A stretch of 21,510 nucleotides of DNA, taken from positions 1 to 21,510 of the forward strand of contig CANQFH010000002.1 of NCBI GenBank assembly GCA_947598425.1, read 5' to 3'. Below the pieces are notes generated by a model. It did no database searches, was not told the origin of the DNA, and was given only the letters and a program-made list of their open reading frames with translations. Position numbers and translations under genes: made by a program. This document shows, in pieces, positions 1-7,410 of this stretch. Origin of the DNA: an uncultured Bacilli bacterium. GTDB taxonomy: Bacteria; Bacillota_I; Bacilli_A; RF39; UBA660. The first letter of the stretch is position 1, and every line of letters starts with the position of its first letter.

Positions 1-25
1 GTTTGAATTTGACTATTTTTCTCAA
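1..25 (-). CDS. Possible 5' end of a gene running off the left edge
   Basis: On the minus strand a purine-rich GAGGGGG (29-35) is followed after TAA by a TTG at 25-23 that opens a frame of eight codons (reading MRKIVKFK) to the window edge. There is no ATG in this stretch. The strong SD-like sequence and the same orientation as the two genes before it suggest a third gene of the operon. The visible piece is far too short to identify, so this is only a start-site guess. Confidence 0.2.
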
Positions 26-82
26 TTACCCCCTCTTTTACCTGTCTAATCTATTGACTTATCTCCCAAGGTTTATGGCCTT

Positions 83-493
83 CTATTTTTCTTGCTTTTT
101 AATTTTCTTATTTATTTCATTAGTGTTTTTCCAGATCATTATTTTTATTAATCCTAATTCAAAAGCTATTCTTAATAATATATTACCTAAGACCAATGTT
201 AAAATGAATGAGAAGAAATTAACTGTGATGAATGAAAATGAGATTAATGTAATAAAGAATGCTAAAACAATATAAACTACTTTTAACATATCTTCAATTA
301 ACATTGTTTGAAAATTAAAGAAACTTCTCACACTTTCTAAAAATTTATTTGGCATTGGTTTATCTGATTTAAAAAATACAAAATAAACAACGATACCTCC
401 AACTACAGCTAAAACTAAAGATACAATAGTCCAAATAGCTATTCCTGTAATTTGTTCTGCAACTTCATTTGCAGGATTGTCATAATAATACAT
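83..493 (-). CDS. Small membrane protein, about three TM segments, possibly DUF4282-like
   Basis: A 136-residue protein of unknown function. Hydrophobic segments lie at about residues 17-41, 70-90 and 93-113, followed by a conserved-looking R-I-A-F-E-L stretch and a Lys-rich tail. The last two helices followed by an R..E segment and an amphipathic end recall DUF4282 membrane proteins; this is resemblance by eye only. The start is the ATG at 493, which has AAAGGAG seven bases upstream. A TTG at 526 would extend the frame by 11 residues but lacks such a site. It follows the radical SAM gene by about 42 bases in the same direction and is probably co-transcribed. The stop is TAG. Confidence 0.7.
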   Translation of the reverse strand: MYYYDNPANEVAEQITGIAIWTIVSLVLAVVGGIVVYFVFFKSDKPMPNKFLESVRSFFNFQTMLIEDMLKVVYIVLAFFITLISFSFITVNFFSFILTLVLGNILLRIAFELGLIKIMIWKNTNEINKKIKKQEK

Positions 494-535
494 GCTAAAA
501 CTCCTTTCTTTACTAAAAGTATACAATTATTTTTT

Positions 536-1348
536 TTATTTAGCAATTTTTATATCATAAAAATTACATTTCTTACATAATTCTTCAACTTTTTGATGAC
601 ATTTAAAGCCATTTAGCATATTATTATATTTTTTACTACTTTTAATTTTATCTAAATCATCTATAAATATATTTCCTAATTTAATAACGCCATTAACATC
701 TAAACAACATGGTACTATATCGCCATTAGTTAAGATACCAATATGATCTTTTAAAGCATAACAAGTACCCTTTGAATTATAATAATCATTATCTAAAGTT
801 GGCCACATAAATTCTTCTTCAATACTTACAAAGACATTTTTTCTTATTTTAAAATTATTTTCTAATTTAATAGTTATACTTAATTTATTACTTAAATAAT
901 CAATTATTTCTTTATTATATATATTATTTACCCAAAATCTTAAAGAAATATAAGTATTATTAGCTAGATTATTAATTACTTCAATTATATTATCTAAATA
1001 TTTTGTCATACTTATATTATATTTAGGATCAAAACTATGTAATGAAATATTTATTTGTCGAATATTTTGATTATTTTTAATTCTATTAATTAAATAACCA
1101 TTAGTGGTAATATTAATATAAAAGTCTTTACTTGCTAAATCGATAAATTCATTAATTAAAGGATGTAATAAAGGTTCTCCAGAGACATGCAAATATAAAT
1201 ACTTAGTATAAGATTTTATTTTATTTAATATTAGTAAGTATTCTTCTTTACTCAAATATTTTTTAATTCTGTTATTCTTTATGCAGAAAGAACAATCTAA
1301 ATTACAATTATTAGTTATTTCTAAATAAATCTTTTTATACATAAACAT
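536..1348 (-). CDS. Radical SAM protein with SPASM-like C-terminus
   Basis: A 270-residue radical SAM enzyme. The CxxxCxxC motif for the catalytic 4Fe-4S cluster is C15, C19, C22 (CNLDCSFC), followed by an HVSGEPLLHP segment corresponding to the SAM-binding GGE region. The C-terminal third has a Cys after GT, then GX4C in GDIVPCC, then CKKC near the end. This resembles a reduced SPASM domain that would bind auxiliary Fe-S clusters. SPASM enzymes often modify peptides or proteins, but no precursor peptide is visible, so the substrate is unknown. There is no SD before the start. An extended -10 box (TGCTATAAT) ends seven bases before ATG 1348, so the mRNA may be leaderless; ATG 1342 is a second option. 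The small membrane protein gene lies downstream. Confidence 0.85.
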   Translation of the reverse strand: MFMYKKIYLEITNNCNLDCSFCIKNNRIKKYLSKEEYLLILNKIKSYTKYLYLHVSGEPLLHPLINEFIDLASKDFYINITTNGYLINRIKNNQNIRQINISLHSFDPKYNISMTKYLDNIIEVINNLANNTYISLRFWVNNIYNKEIIDYLSNKLSITIKLENNFKIRKNVFVSIEEEFMWPTLDNDYYNSKGTCYALKDHIGILTNGDIVPCCLDVNGVIKLGNIFIDDLDKIKSSKKYNNMLNGFKCHQKVEELCKKCNFYDIKIAK

Positions 1349-1405
1349 CTTTTATATTATAGCATGTATTTTTTATTTATGGTAAAATATCTTCGGTGAG
1401 GTATT
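1349..1405. promoter_or_regulatory. 57-bp divergent promoter region
   Basis: Minus strand: extended -10 TGCTATAAT with its hexamer at 1361-1356, seven bases from ATG 1348 of the radical SAM gene. Plus strand: extended -10 TGGTAAAAT with its hexamer at 1383-1388, then SD GGTGAGG (1395-1401) and ATG 1406. No good -35 box is seen for either, as expected for extended -10 promoters. The two promoters are so close that they probably compete for polymerase. Confidence 0.6.
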
Positions 1406-2794
1406 ATGTATGATGTTGTTATAATTGGAGCAGGACCAGCGGGTTTATTTACTGCTTATGAATTAATTAATAATGCTCCAGATCTTAAAATATTATTGTT
1501 AGATAAAGGTTTACTAGCATCACATAGAGTTTGTCCCATGAAGACTACTAATGTCTGTGCTAATTGTAATCCTTGTAATATATTATCAGGATTTGGTGGT
1601 GCTGGAACATTTTCAGATGGTAAATTAAATTTTATACCTAAATTAGGTAAATCTGATTTATTTAAATATATGTCTATAAGTGATGCTTATAAATTAATAG
1701 ATGATACAGAAGAAATATTTAATAAGTTTGGGATGACTAGTGATGTGTATCCAACTAACATGGAAGAAGCCTTAAAAATAGAAGAGAAAATTGCTAAAGA
1801 AGGAGCTAATCTTTTAATTATTAAACAAAAACATTTAGGTAGTGATAGGCTTCCAGGTTATATTAATGATTTTTGTAATTATTTGAAAGATAAAGGAGTT
1901 ACTTTAATTGAAGGAGCAGATGTTATTGATGTTGATGAAGAAGATAATTATGTAGTTACTTATAAAAAGAAAAATAAAGAAGAAAAAATTAAAAGTAAAT
2001 ATGTAGTTGTAGCTCCTGGTAGAACTGGGGCTAAATGGATTCAAGAACTTGCTGATAAGTATCAAATACCATATGTTTCTCAAAGTATTGAGATTGGAGT
2101 TAGAGTTGAAGTTAGAAAAGAAATCTTAAAAGATATCTGTGATGTTATTTATGATCCAACTATCTTTATTAAGACAAATACTTATAATGATGAAATCAGA
2201 ACATTCTGTACTAATCCCGAAGGTTTTGTTGCTAAAGAAAATTATTATGGTTATATTTGTGTTAATGGTCATGCCTTAAAAGATACTAAATCTAATAATT
2301 CTAATTTTGCCTTTATTTCTAAAGTTAGTTTAACTCATCCGGTTACTAATACTAGAGAATATGGTGAAGCTATAGCTAAAATTGCTAATACTTTAGGTAA
2401 TGGTAAACCAATAGTTCAATCATTAAGAGATTTAAAAATGGGTAGAAGATCCACTATGGAAAAAATTAATAAAGGATTTATAGAACCTACTTTAAAAGAT
2501 GTTGTGGCTGGTGATTTAGCTTTAGTTCTTCCTCATCGAATTATTAAAAATATTTTAGAAGGATTAGAAACATTAGATAAAATTATTCCTGGAGTTAATA
2601 ATGGCGAAACTTTATTATATGGTCCTGAAGTTAAATTTTTTAGTAATGAAATAACTACTGATAACAATATGAAACTAGAAAATCATAATATTTATTTTAT
2701 TGGTGATGGGGCTGGAAAAGCTGGAAATATTGTGGTTGCTGCTGCCACCGGATTAGTAGCTGCTAGAGATATTTTAAAAAGAATTAAAGAGTAA
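1406..2794 (+). CDS. FAD-dependent oxidoreductase, COG2509 type
   Basis: A 462-residue flavoprotein. The N-terminal Rossmann motif GAGPAG (residues 8-13) binds the ADP part of FAD, and the C-terminal GDGAGKAGNIVVAAATG is the second FAD-contact segment typical of this oxidoreductase fold. A YVVVAPGRTG segment lies near the middle. The length and GFGGAGTFSDGKLN segment match the uncharacterised FAD-dependent dehydrogenases of COG2509; the physiological substrate of that family is not established. Four cysteines at 43, 51, 54 and 57 (C-x7-C-x2-C-x2-C) sit just before that segment and could bind a metal or Fe-S cluster. SD GGTGAGG precedes ATG by four bases. It is a single-gene unit convergent with the pyruvate oxidoreductase gene. 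Confidence 0.88.
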   Translation: MYDVVIIGAGPAGLFTAYELINNAPDLKILLLDKGLLASHRVCPMKTTNVCANCNPCNILSGFGGAGTFSDGKLNFIPKLGKSDLFKYMSISDAYKLIDDTEEIFNKFGMTSDVYPTNMEEALKIEEKIAKEGANLLIIKQKHLGSDRLPGYINDFCNYLKDKGVTLIEGADVIDVDEEDNYVVTYKKKNKEEKIKSKYVVVAPGRTGAKWIQELADKYQIPYVSQSIEIGVRVEVRKEILKDICDVIYDPTIFIKTNTYNDEIRTFCTNPEGFVAKENYYGYICVNGHALKDTKSNNSNFAFISKVSLTHPVTNTREYGEAIAKIANTLGNGKPIVQSLRDLKMGRRSTMEKINKGFIEPTLKDVVAGDLALVLPHRIIKNILEGLETLDKIIPGVNNGETLLYGPEVKFFSNEITTDNNMKLENHNIYFIGDGAGKAGNIVVAAATGLVAARDILKRIKE

Positions 2795-2825
2795 AGAGAA
2801 TGTGTCAAAAAAGTGTTAAAAATTA

Positions 2826-2854
2826 TTGACAAACTAGTTAAAATCGATTAGTAT
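2826..2854 (+). promoter_or_regulatory. Intergenic promoter for candidate small RNA
   Basis: TTGACA (2826-2831, perfect -35), 17-base spacer, TAGTAT (2849-2854, four of six matches to TATAAT). The predicted transcription start is at about 2859-2861, exactly at the 5' base of a stable hairpin. It lies about 30 bases after the stop of the upstream gene, with no open frame downstream. Confidence 0.6.
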
Positions 2855-2858
2855 ATAA

Positions 2859-2959
2859 AGCACCAATTCGAGAAAACCTTGAATTGGTGCTAGTATCACA
2901 CTAGTCAACCCCTTTTTATTCTTTGAGAACACAAGTTAATGTGTTCTCGTTTTTATTTT
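2859..2959 (+). ncRNA. Candidate ~100-nt small RNA with two hairpins
   Basis: A self-contained unit with promoter, structure and terminator and no open frame, between two convergent genes. Hairpin 1: AGCACCAATTCGAG (2859-2872) pairs with CTTGAATTGGTGCT (2878-2891), 14 pairs including one G-U, loop AAAAC. A linker of about 33 bases carries a C-rich single-stranded patch (CAACCCC, 2906-2912) and an alternative short stem CTAGT/ACTAG (2890-2894 with 2900-2904). Hairpin 2 is an intrinsic terminator. C-rich unpaired patches are used by some Firmicutes small RNAs to pair with G-rich ribosome binding sites; that role here is inference. It does not match tmRNA, SRP RNA or tRNA features that I know. 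Confidence 0.55.
2925..2959 (+). terminator. Intrinsic terminator of the small RNA
   Basis: GAGAACACA (2925-2933), loop AGTTAA, TGTGTTCTC (2940-2948): nine perfect pairs followed by GTTTTTATTTT. It would also stop read-through from the upstream flavoprotein gene. Confidence 0.85.
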
Positions 2960-2983
2960 AAAAAAAATACTCATTATTGAGTA
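2960..2983 (-). terminator. Terminator of the pyruvate oxidoreductase gene, overlapping its stop codon
   Basis: Read on the minus strand: TACTCA, loop ATAA, TGAGTA, then eight T. The TAA stop of the gene (2976-2974) lies in the loop. Confidence 0.7.
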
Positions 2984-5900
2984 CTTAATTTTTTATAATA
3001 TTCATATCTTTTAATAGCGTTTTCTTTTTGCATACTAAGTAGCTCTTGAGCCAACTTACTATCTTTAATTTTTAAAGCTTTAAATCTCACTTCATTATCT
3101 AAAAATTCTTCATATTTATTAAAGTCAGGTTCTTTACTATCTAAATATAATTTATCTTCTACAGGATTATAATGCATTAATAATTCATAACCAGAAGATA
3201 CTGCTAATTCTTGTTCTTTAATAGAACAAGATAAACCATTTTTAATACCATGTTCAATACATGGAGAATAAGCAATTATAATAGCAGGTCCTTGATGATT
3301 CATTGCTTCTTTATATACTTTAATAGTTTGCATGATATTACTACCTAAAGAAATACTAGCTACATAACAATTAGGATAACTCATAGCAATTCTAAATAAA
3401 TCTTTCTTATAAGTTTTCTTACCATAATCAGCAAATTCAGCTACTGCTCCCATTTTACTTGCTTTACTTTGTTGACCTCCAGTATTAGAATAAACCTCAG
3501 TATCTAATACTAACACTTTAACATTTTCATTTTGACTTAATAAATGATCTAAGCCACCATAACCAATATCATAAGCCCAACCATCGCCACCAAAAGCCCA
3601 CACTACTCTTGAAGGTATATAATCAATTAATTCTTTTAGATCTTTAGGAATATTTTTATCTTGTAATTGTTCTTTAACATCACTAGTTATATCATGATTA
3701 TCACTATTTTCTAACCATAATTTATATAAATCTTGAACTTCTTTAGAAACAGAATTAATTGTTAATTCCATTATTTCTTTAATTCTTTCTCTTTTATTTT
3801 TATAAGACATATGAATACCTAAAGCAAATTCGGCATTATCTTCAAATAAAGAATTAGCCCAAGGAATACTATACGGAGTTGCTGGAGCACTACCACCATA
3901 AATAGAAGAACAACCTGTAGCATTAGCAATTACTAATTCATTACCAAATAATTGGGTTAATAATTTAATATAAGAAGTTTCTCCACAACCAGCACAAGCT
4001 CCACTAAACTTAAATTTACTATTTTGCATACTAGCACCCTTCATATTAAATTTATCAATAATCTTAGGGTTCTCATAACTATCAAAATATTTATTTACTA
4101 AAACTTCATTTTCTTTATTACCAGAGGCAAAACTTAAAGCATTAGTAGGACAATTCTTAATACATAAACCACAGCCAGTACAATCTTTTTCACTAATTAA
4201 TAAATAATAATTATATTCTTTATCATTAAGAGAAGTTTTACCAACTTTATCTTTAATTAATACTGGTCTTATTACGCCATGAGGACAGATTATATTACAT
4301 TTACCACACTCTATACATTTAGTCGCATCCCATAAAGGATATAAATAAGAAGTATTTCTTTTTTCAAATTTAGTTAAATCCCAAGGAAATGCCCCATTTC
4401 GATAAGGTAATAAGTCACTTACACTTAAGGTATTACCTAATCTATGATTTATTTTATCAAATATATTACTATTAAGATCATTATTACTATTATTAATAAT
4501 ACTTATATTATCTAATACCTTTAAGTTATCTAAAGAATATTTTAAAGCATTCAAATTATTATTAACAACATCTTCTCCTTTAGTAATAAAAGACTTCTTA
4601 ATATAATCACATACTTTTTCATAACCATTACTGATATTTAATAATTTTAAAATTATAACTTCAATTATTTTATTAATTTTACCATTAAGATTATTATCTA
4701 TAGCTATCTTAGAAGCATCAATATAATAAACTTTAATATTTTTATTCTTAATTATTTCTTTAATACTATTAGGTAAAAATTCATTTAGTCTATCTTCTTT
4801 TTTATCTGTATTTATAAGTAAGATACCATTATCTTCAATATTATCTAAAACATTAAAGTTTTGTAAATATTCATCTTTAGTTACTACTACCATCTTTTCA
4901 TTTTCGACATAATACGGAGCATTAATAACATTCTTACTCCATCTTAAATTAGATACCGTCACTCCACCACTTTTCTTAGAGTCATATTCAAAATAGCCTT
5001 GAACATAATGATCATTACCAATTATTTTTAAAATCTCTTTACTAGCACTAACCATTCCATCAGAACCAAAACCATATATTTTAATCTCATCTAAATCTAA
5101 TTTAATATTATAATCATATTCTTTTAAACTAAGATGAGTTACATCATCATTGATACCAATAGTAAAGTTATTTTGAGGGTTATCTTCTAACATTTTATAA
5201 ACACTATAAATATGTTTAGGAGTAGTATTCTTACTTGATAAGCCGTATCTACCTCCTACTATTAAAATATTTTTATCTTTTAGAGCACTTAAAACATCTA
5301 AATATAAAGGTTCGCCAATACTTCCAGACTCTTTAGTACGATCAAGTACGGCAATTTTCTTAACAGTGTTAGGAAGCACATTAAGTAAATATTTTGAACT
5401 AAAAGGACGATATAAATGAACATTTATTAAACCTACTTTATAATTCTTTTGATTTAAATCATCTACAACTAACTTAATTGTATCCGTAACACTTCCCATC
5501 GCAATAATAATATTTTCAGCATCTTCTGCCCCATAATAATTAAATGGCTTATAATTAGTACCCATTAAGCTATTTATTTTTTCCATATATTCATTAACAA
5601 TATCAGGCATATTATTATATAAAGTATTACGAGCTTCTACTGATTGAAAATAAATATCTTCATTTTCAGCTAAGCCATAAGAAAGACCACAGTTAACATT
5701 TAGTGATCTTTTTTTAAAATTATTTAACTCTTCCCATGGCACTAATTTTACTAATTCTACCTCATCTATATCTTTAATAGTATTTAATTCATGACTAGTA
5801 CGAAAACCATCAAAAAAATGTAAGAATGGTAAACTTCCTTTAATAGCGGATAAATGAGCAACAGCTGCGAGGTTTTGAGCATCATAAACATTAGATGATG

Positions 5901-6312
5901 ACAACATACAAAATCCTGTTTCTCTAGTAGCGTAAATATCCGAATGATCCCCAAAGATTGATAAAGCATGAGTTGCAATAGTTCTACTAGCAACATGAAT
6001 TACTCCTGGTAAACATTCTCCAGCCATTTTATACATGTTAGGTATCATTAAAAGTAAACCTTGACTAGCAGTAAATGTTGAAGCTAAAGAACCAGATAAT
6101 AAAGCACCATGCATAGTGCCGGCAGCACCAGCTTCACTTTGCATTTCAATTACTTTAGGTTTGCTATTATAGATATTCTTTAAATTACTATGAGTTAATA
6201 AATCAACATTCGAAGCCATCGGACTAGAAGGGGTAATTGGATAAATACTACAAATCTCACTAAATACATAAGCTACTTTACTACAAGCTATATTACCATC
6301 AACATTTTTCAT
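2974..6312 (-). CDS. nifJ: Pyruvate:ferredoxin (flavodoxin) oxidoreductase, single-chain
   Basis: A 1112-residue enzyme that oxidatively decarboxylates pyruvate to acetyl-CoA and CO2 and passes electrons to ferredoxin or flavodoxin; cytoplasmic, oxygen-sensitive. The length and domain order fit the homodimeric family. An N-terminal pyruvate/TPP-binding domain (YPITPSSPMA near the start) is followed by a domain with YRPF, then two ferredoxin clusters at about 666-677 (CIECGKCNIICP) and 711-722 (CTGCGLCIKNCP). Cysteines of the third, TPP-proximal cluster are in ACAGCGE (about 773), ATGCSS and YSPCIEHG. The TPP/Mg segment GGDGWAYDIGYGG is at about 905. All expected cluster cysteines are present. 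The start is ATG 6312 with SD GGTGAT four bases upstream; a TTG at 6324 is upstream of that SD. The -10 box TATAAT is at 6335-6330. Confidence 0.97.
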   Translation of the reverse strand: MKNVDGNIACSKVAYVFSEICSIYPITPSSPMASNVDLLTHSNLKNIYNSKPKVIEMQSEAGAAGTMHGALLSGSLASTFTASQGLLLMIPNMYKMAGECLPGVIHVASRTIATHALSIFGDHSDIYATRETGFCMLSSSNVYDAQNLAAVAHLSAIKGSLPFLHFFDGFRTSHELNTIKDIDEVELVKLVPWEELNNFKKRSLNVNCGLSYGLAENEDIYFQSVEARNTLYNNMPDIVNEYMEKINSLMGTNYKPFNYYGAEDAENIIIAMGSVTDTIKLVVDDLNQKNYKVGLINVHLYRPFSSKYLLNVLPNTVKKIAVLDRTKESGSIGEPLYLDVLSALKDKNILIVGGRYGLSSKNTTPKHIYSVYKMLEDNPQNNFTIGINDDVTHLSLKEYDYNIKLDLDEIKIYGFGSDGMVSASKEILKIIGNDHYVQGYFEYDSKKSGGVTVSNLRWSKNVINAPYYVENEKMVVVTKDEYLQNFNVLDNIEDNGILLINTDKKEDRLNEFLPNSIKEIIKNKNIKVYYIDASKIAIDNNLNGKINKIIEVIILKLLNISNGYEKVCDYIKKSFITKGEDVVNNNLNALKYSLDNLKVLDNISIINNSNNDLNSNIFDKINHRLGNTLSVSDLLPYRNGAFPWDLTKFEKRNTSYLYPLWDATKCIECGKCNIICPHGVIRPVLIKDKVGKTSLNDKEYNYYLLISEKDCTGCGLCIKNCPTNALSFASGNKENEVLVNKYFDSYENPKIIDKFNMKGASMQNSKFKFSGACAGCGETSYIKLLTQLFGNELVIANATGCSSIYGGSAPATPYSIPWANSLFEDNAEFALGIHMSYKNKRERIKEIMELTINSVSKEVQDLYKLWLENSDNHDITSDVKEQLQDKNIPKDLKELIDYIPSRVVWAFGGDGWAYDIGYGGLDHLLSQNENVKVLVLDTEVYSNTGGQQSKASKMGAVAEFADYGKKTYKKDLFRIAMSYPNCYVASISLGSNIMQTIKVYKEAMNHQGPAIIIAYSPCIEHGIKNGLSCSIKEQELAVSSGYELLMHYNPVEDKLYLDSKEPDFNKYEEFLDNEVRFKALKIKDSKLAQELLSMQKENAIKRYEYYKKLSTQ

Positions 6313-6329
6313 TAATATCACCAATTAAT

Positions 6330-6335
6330 ATTATA
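6330..6335 (-). promoter_or_regulatory. -10 box for the pyruvate oxidoreductase gene
   Basis: TATAAT on the minus strand, 17 bases from ATG 6312. No convincing -35 box. The predicted leader is only about 11 nt and begins around the GGTGAT ribosome site. Confidence 0.45.
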
Positions 6336-6367
6336 AAATAATTAATTAACTTTTACTAGATTTTATC

Positions 6368-6396
6368 TTGAAATAAATATATAAATATGTTATTTT
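6368..6396 (+). promoter_or_regulatory. Promoter for candidate structured RNA
   Basis: TTGAAA (6368-6373), 17-base spacer, TATTTT (6391-6396). The predicted start is near 6403, about 18 bases before the closing stem of the RNA. The -35 matches five of six and the -10 four of six consensus bases. Confidence 0.45.
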
Positions 6397-6402
6397 ATTA
6401 AT

Positions 6403-6588
6403 AACAAATGAACGGATTAAAGAGTATATTTACTATACAAGTTTATTTTCACATCACACTTCCAATACTTTTTATATTTTGATTATATCTACTCTACTTA
6501 TACAAATATTTATATTAAATCCCAATATCCTGTGTTATAAAGTATAGTAAATTACTCTGAAAATACATCTTTTATAAGATGTATTTTT
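6403..6588 (+). ncRNA. Candidate structured RNA, 6S-like (~185 nt)
   Basis: The gap 6325-6617 has no open frame. Its centre holds a long interrupted inverted repeat: 6421-6438 (AGAGTATATTTACTATAC) pairs with 6542-6558, giving 6 + 11 pairs with one bulged T (6427). The closing stem encloses about 103 bases, with weaker inner pairing (CACA 6455-6458 with TGTG 6531-6534, and an AT-rich apical stem around 6473-6516), leaving an unpaired bubble next to the closing stem. It is followed directly by a terminator. Size, rod-like shape with a bubble, and autonomous promoter fit 6S RNA, the RNA polymerase decoy. Primary sequence gives no diagnostic match, so it could also be an unrelated RNA or a leader of the SDR gene. 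Confidence 0.4.
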
Positions 6589-6590
6589 AT
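6560..6590 (+). terminator. Intrinsic terminator upstream of the SDR gene
   Basis: AAATACATCTT (6561-6571), loop TTAT, AAGATGTATTT (6576-6586), then further T. The 11-12 pair stem ends about 30 bases before ATG 6618. It does not overlap the 3' arm of the preceding long stem, so it looks like the end of a separate RNA more than a switchable attenuator. Confidence 0.7.
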
Positions 6591-6617
6591 GTTATATTAT
6601 CATTGGAGATGATAAAA

Positions 6618-7361
6618 ATGAGACTTAAAGATAAAGTTGCTATTATTACGGGATCTACTTCTGGGATTGGACTAGCTATAGCAAAAGAATATTTAAAAGA
6701 AGGAGCTTATGTAACTATATGTGGTACAAATCAAGATAAACTTAATAAAGCTTTACTAGAATTAGAAAAAGAATATGCTAGTAATCATTTTTTAGGAGTT
6801 ATATGTAATGTTGCAAATACTATAGAAGTAGAAAATTTATTTAAAGAAGTTATCAATAAATTTCATAAATTAGATATCTTAATTAATAATGCTGGTATTG
6901 CTCCAGCTAAAAGTATTCAAGAAATGACTGATGATGATTTTAATAATGTAATTAATATTAATACTGGTGGTACTTTTAGATGTACTAGAGAAGCTTTAAA
7001 ATATATGAATAATGGTGGTAGTATTATTAATACTAGTTCTTTTGTTAGTTTATATGGTTCAGTTAATCAAAGCGGTTATACTGCAAGTAAAAGTGCCATT
7101 AATGGTTTAACTAAAGCTTGTGCTAAAGAATTAGGTAAAGATAATATTAGAGTAAATGCTGTAGCACCTGGAGTAGTAATGACCGAAATGGTTAAAGATA
7201 ATTGTAATGAAGAGACAATTAATAGATTAAATATGATGACACCTTTAAAAAGAGGAGCTACTACTCAAGATTTAGTAGGTATTTATGTCTACTTAGGTAG
7301 TGATGAATCTAAATTTACCACAGGAACAATTATAAATATTGATGGTGGCTTAGTTATGTAA
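6618..7361 (+). CDS. Short-chain dehydrogenase/reductase (SDR), FabG-like
   Basis: A 247-residue NAD(P)-dependent classical SDR. Cofactor motif TGSTSGIG (residues 11-18), structural NNAG (90-93), catalytic S141, Y154 and K158 (YTASK), and the C-terminal GTIINIDGG typical of FabG-type enzymes. Known members reduce 3-oxoacyl-ACP or oxidise sugars and alcohols. With no fatty-acid genes nearby, the substrate cannot be assigned. The start is ATG 6618 with SD GGAGATGAT; an in-frame ATG at 6579 falls inside the preceding terminator hairpin and is rejected. An extended -10 (TGTTATATT, hexamer 6593-6598) lies just downstream of that hairpin. Confidence 0.9.
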   Translation: MRLKDKVAIITGSTSGIGLAIAKEYLKEGAYVTICGTNQDKLNKALLELEKEYASNHFLGVICNVANTIEVENLFKEVINKFHKLDILINNAGIAPAKSIQEMTDDDFNNVININTGGTFRCTREALKYMNNGGSIINTSSFVSLYGSVNQSGYTASKSAINGLTKACAKELGKDNIRVNAVAPGVVMTEMVKDNCNEETINRLNMMTPLKRGATTQDLVGIYVYLGSDESKFTTGTIINIDGGLVM

Positions 7362-7382
7362 CTCTCTATAGAGAGTTTTTTT
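7360..7382 (+). terminator. SDR terminator overlapping the stop codon
   Basis: AACTCTC (7360-7366), loop TATA, GAGAGTT (7371-7377) and a T run. The first two bases of the stem belong to the TAA stop. Confidence 0.8.
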
Positions 7383-7386
7383 ATTA

Positions 7387-7410
7387 AAAAAAACATAGTT
7401 CTTACACTAT
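7387..7410 (-). terminator. Weak terminator of enolase
   Basis: Minus strand: ATAGT, loop GTAAGA, ACTAT, then G and eight T. Only five pairs, but with a good T run. The enolase TAG stop (7409-7407) is in the 5' arm. Confidence 0.5.

Noticed and set aside
3..275. Plus-strand 90-codon open frame at the left edge
   Set aside because: It starts at a TTG without SD, lies mostly antisense to the membrane-protein gene at 83-493 and has AT-rich low-complexity composition; a shadow frame.
2859..2891. Hairpin 2859-2891 as terminator of the flavoprotein gene
   Set aside because: No T run follows the stem; the real terminator is at 2925-2959, and a promoter immediately precedes the hairpin.
5784..5996. 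Short minus-strand frame inside the pyruvate oxidoreductase gene
   Set aside because: Alternative frame wholly within a clearly conserved enzyme; no SD.
6421..6617. Riboswitch or T-box controlling the SDR gene
   Set aside because: The long stem and the terminator do not share bases, no switching partner or T-box consensus was seen, and the SDR gene has its own -10 box after the terminator. Not fully excluded.
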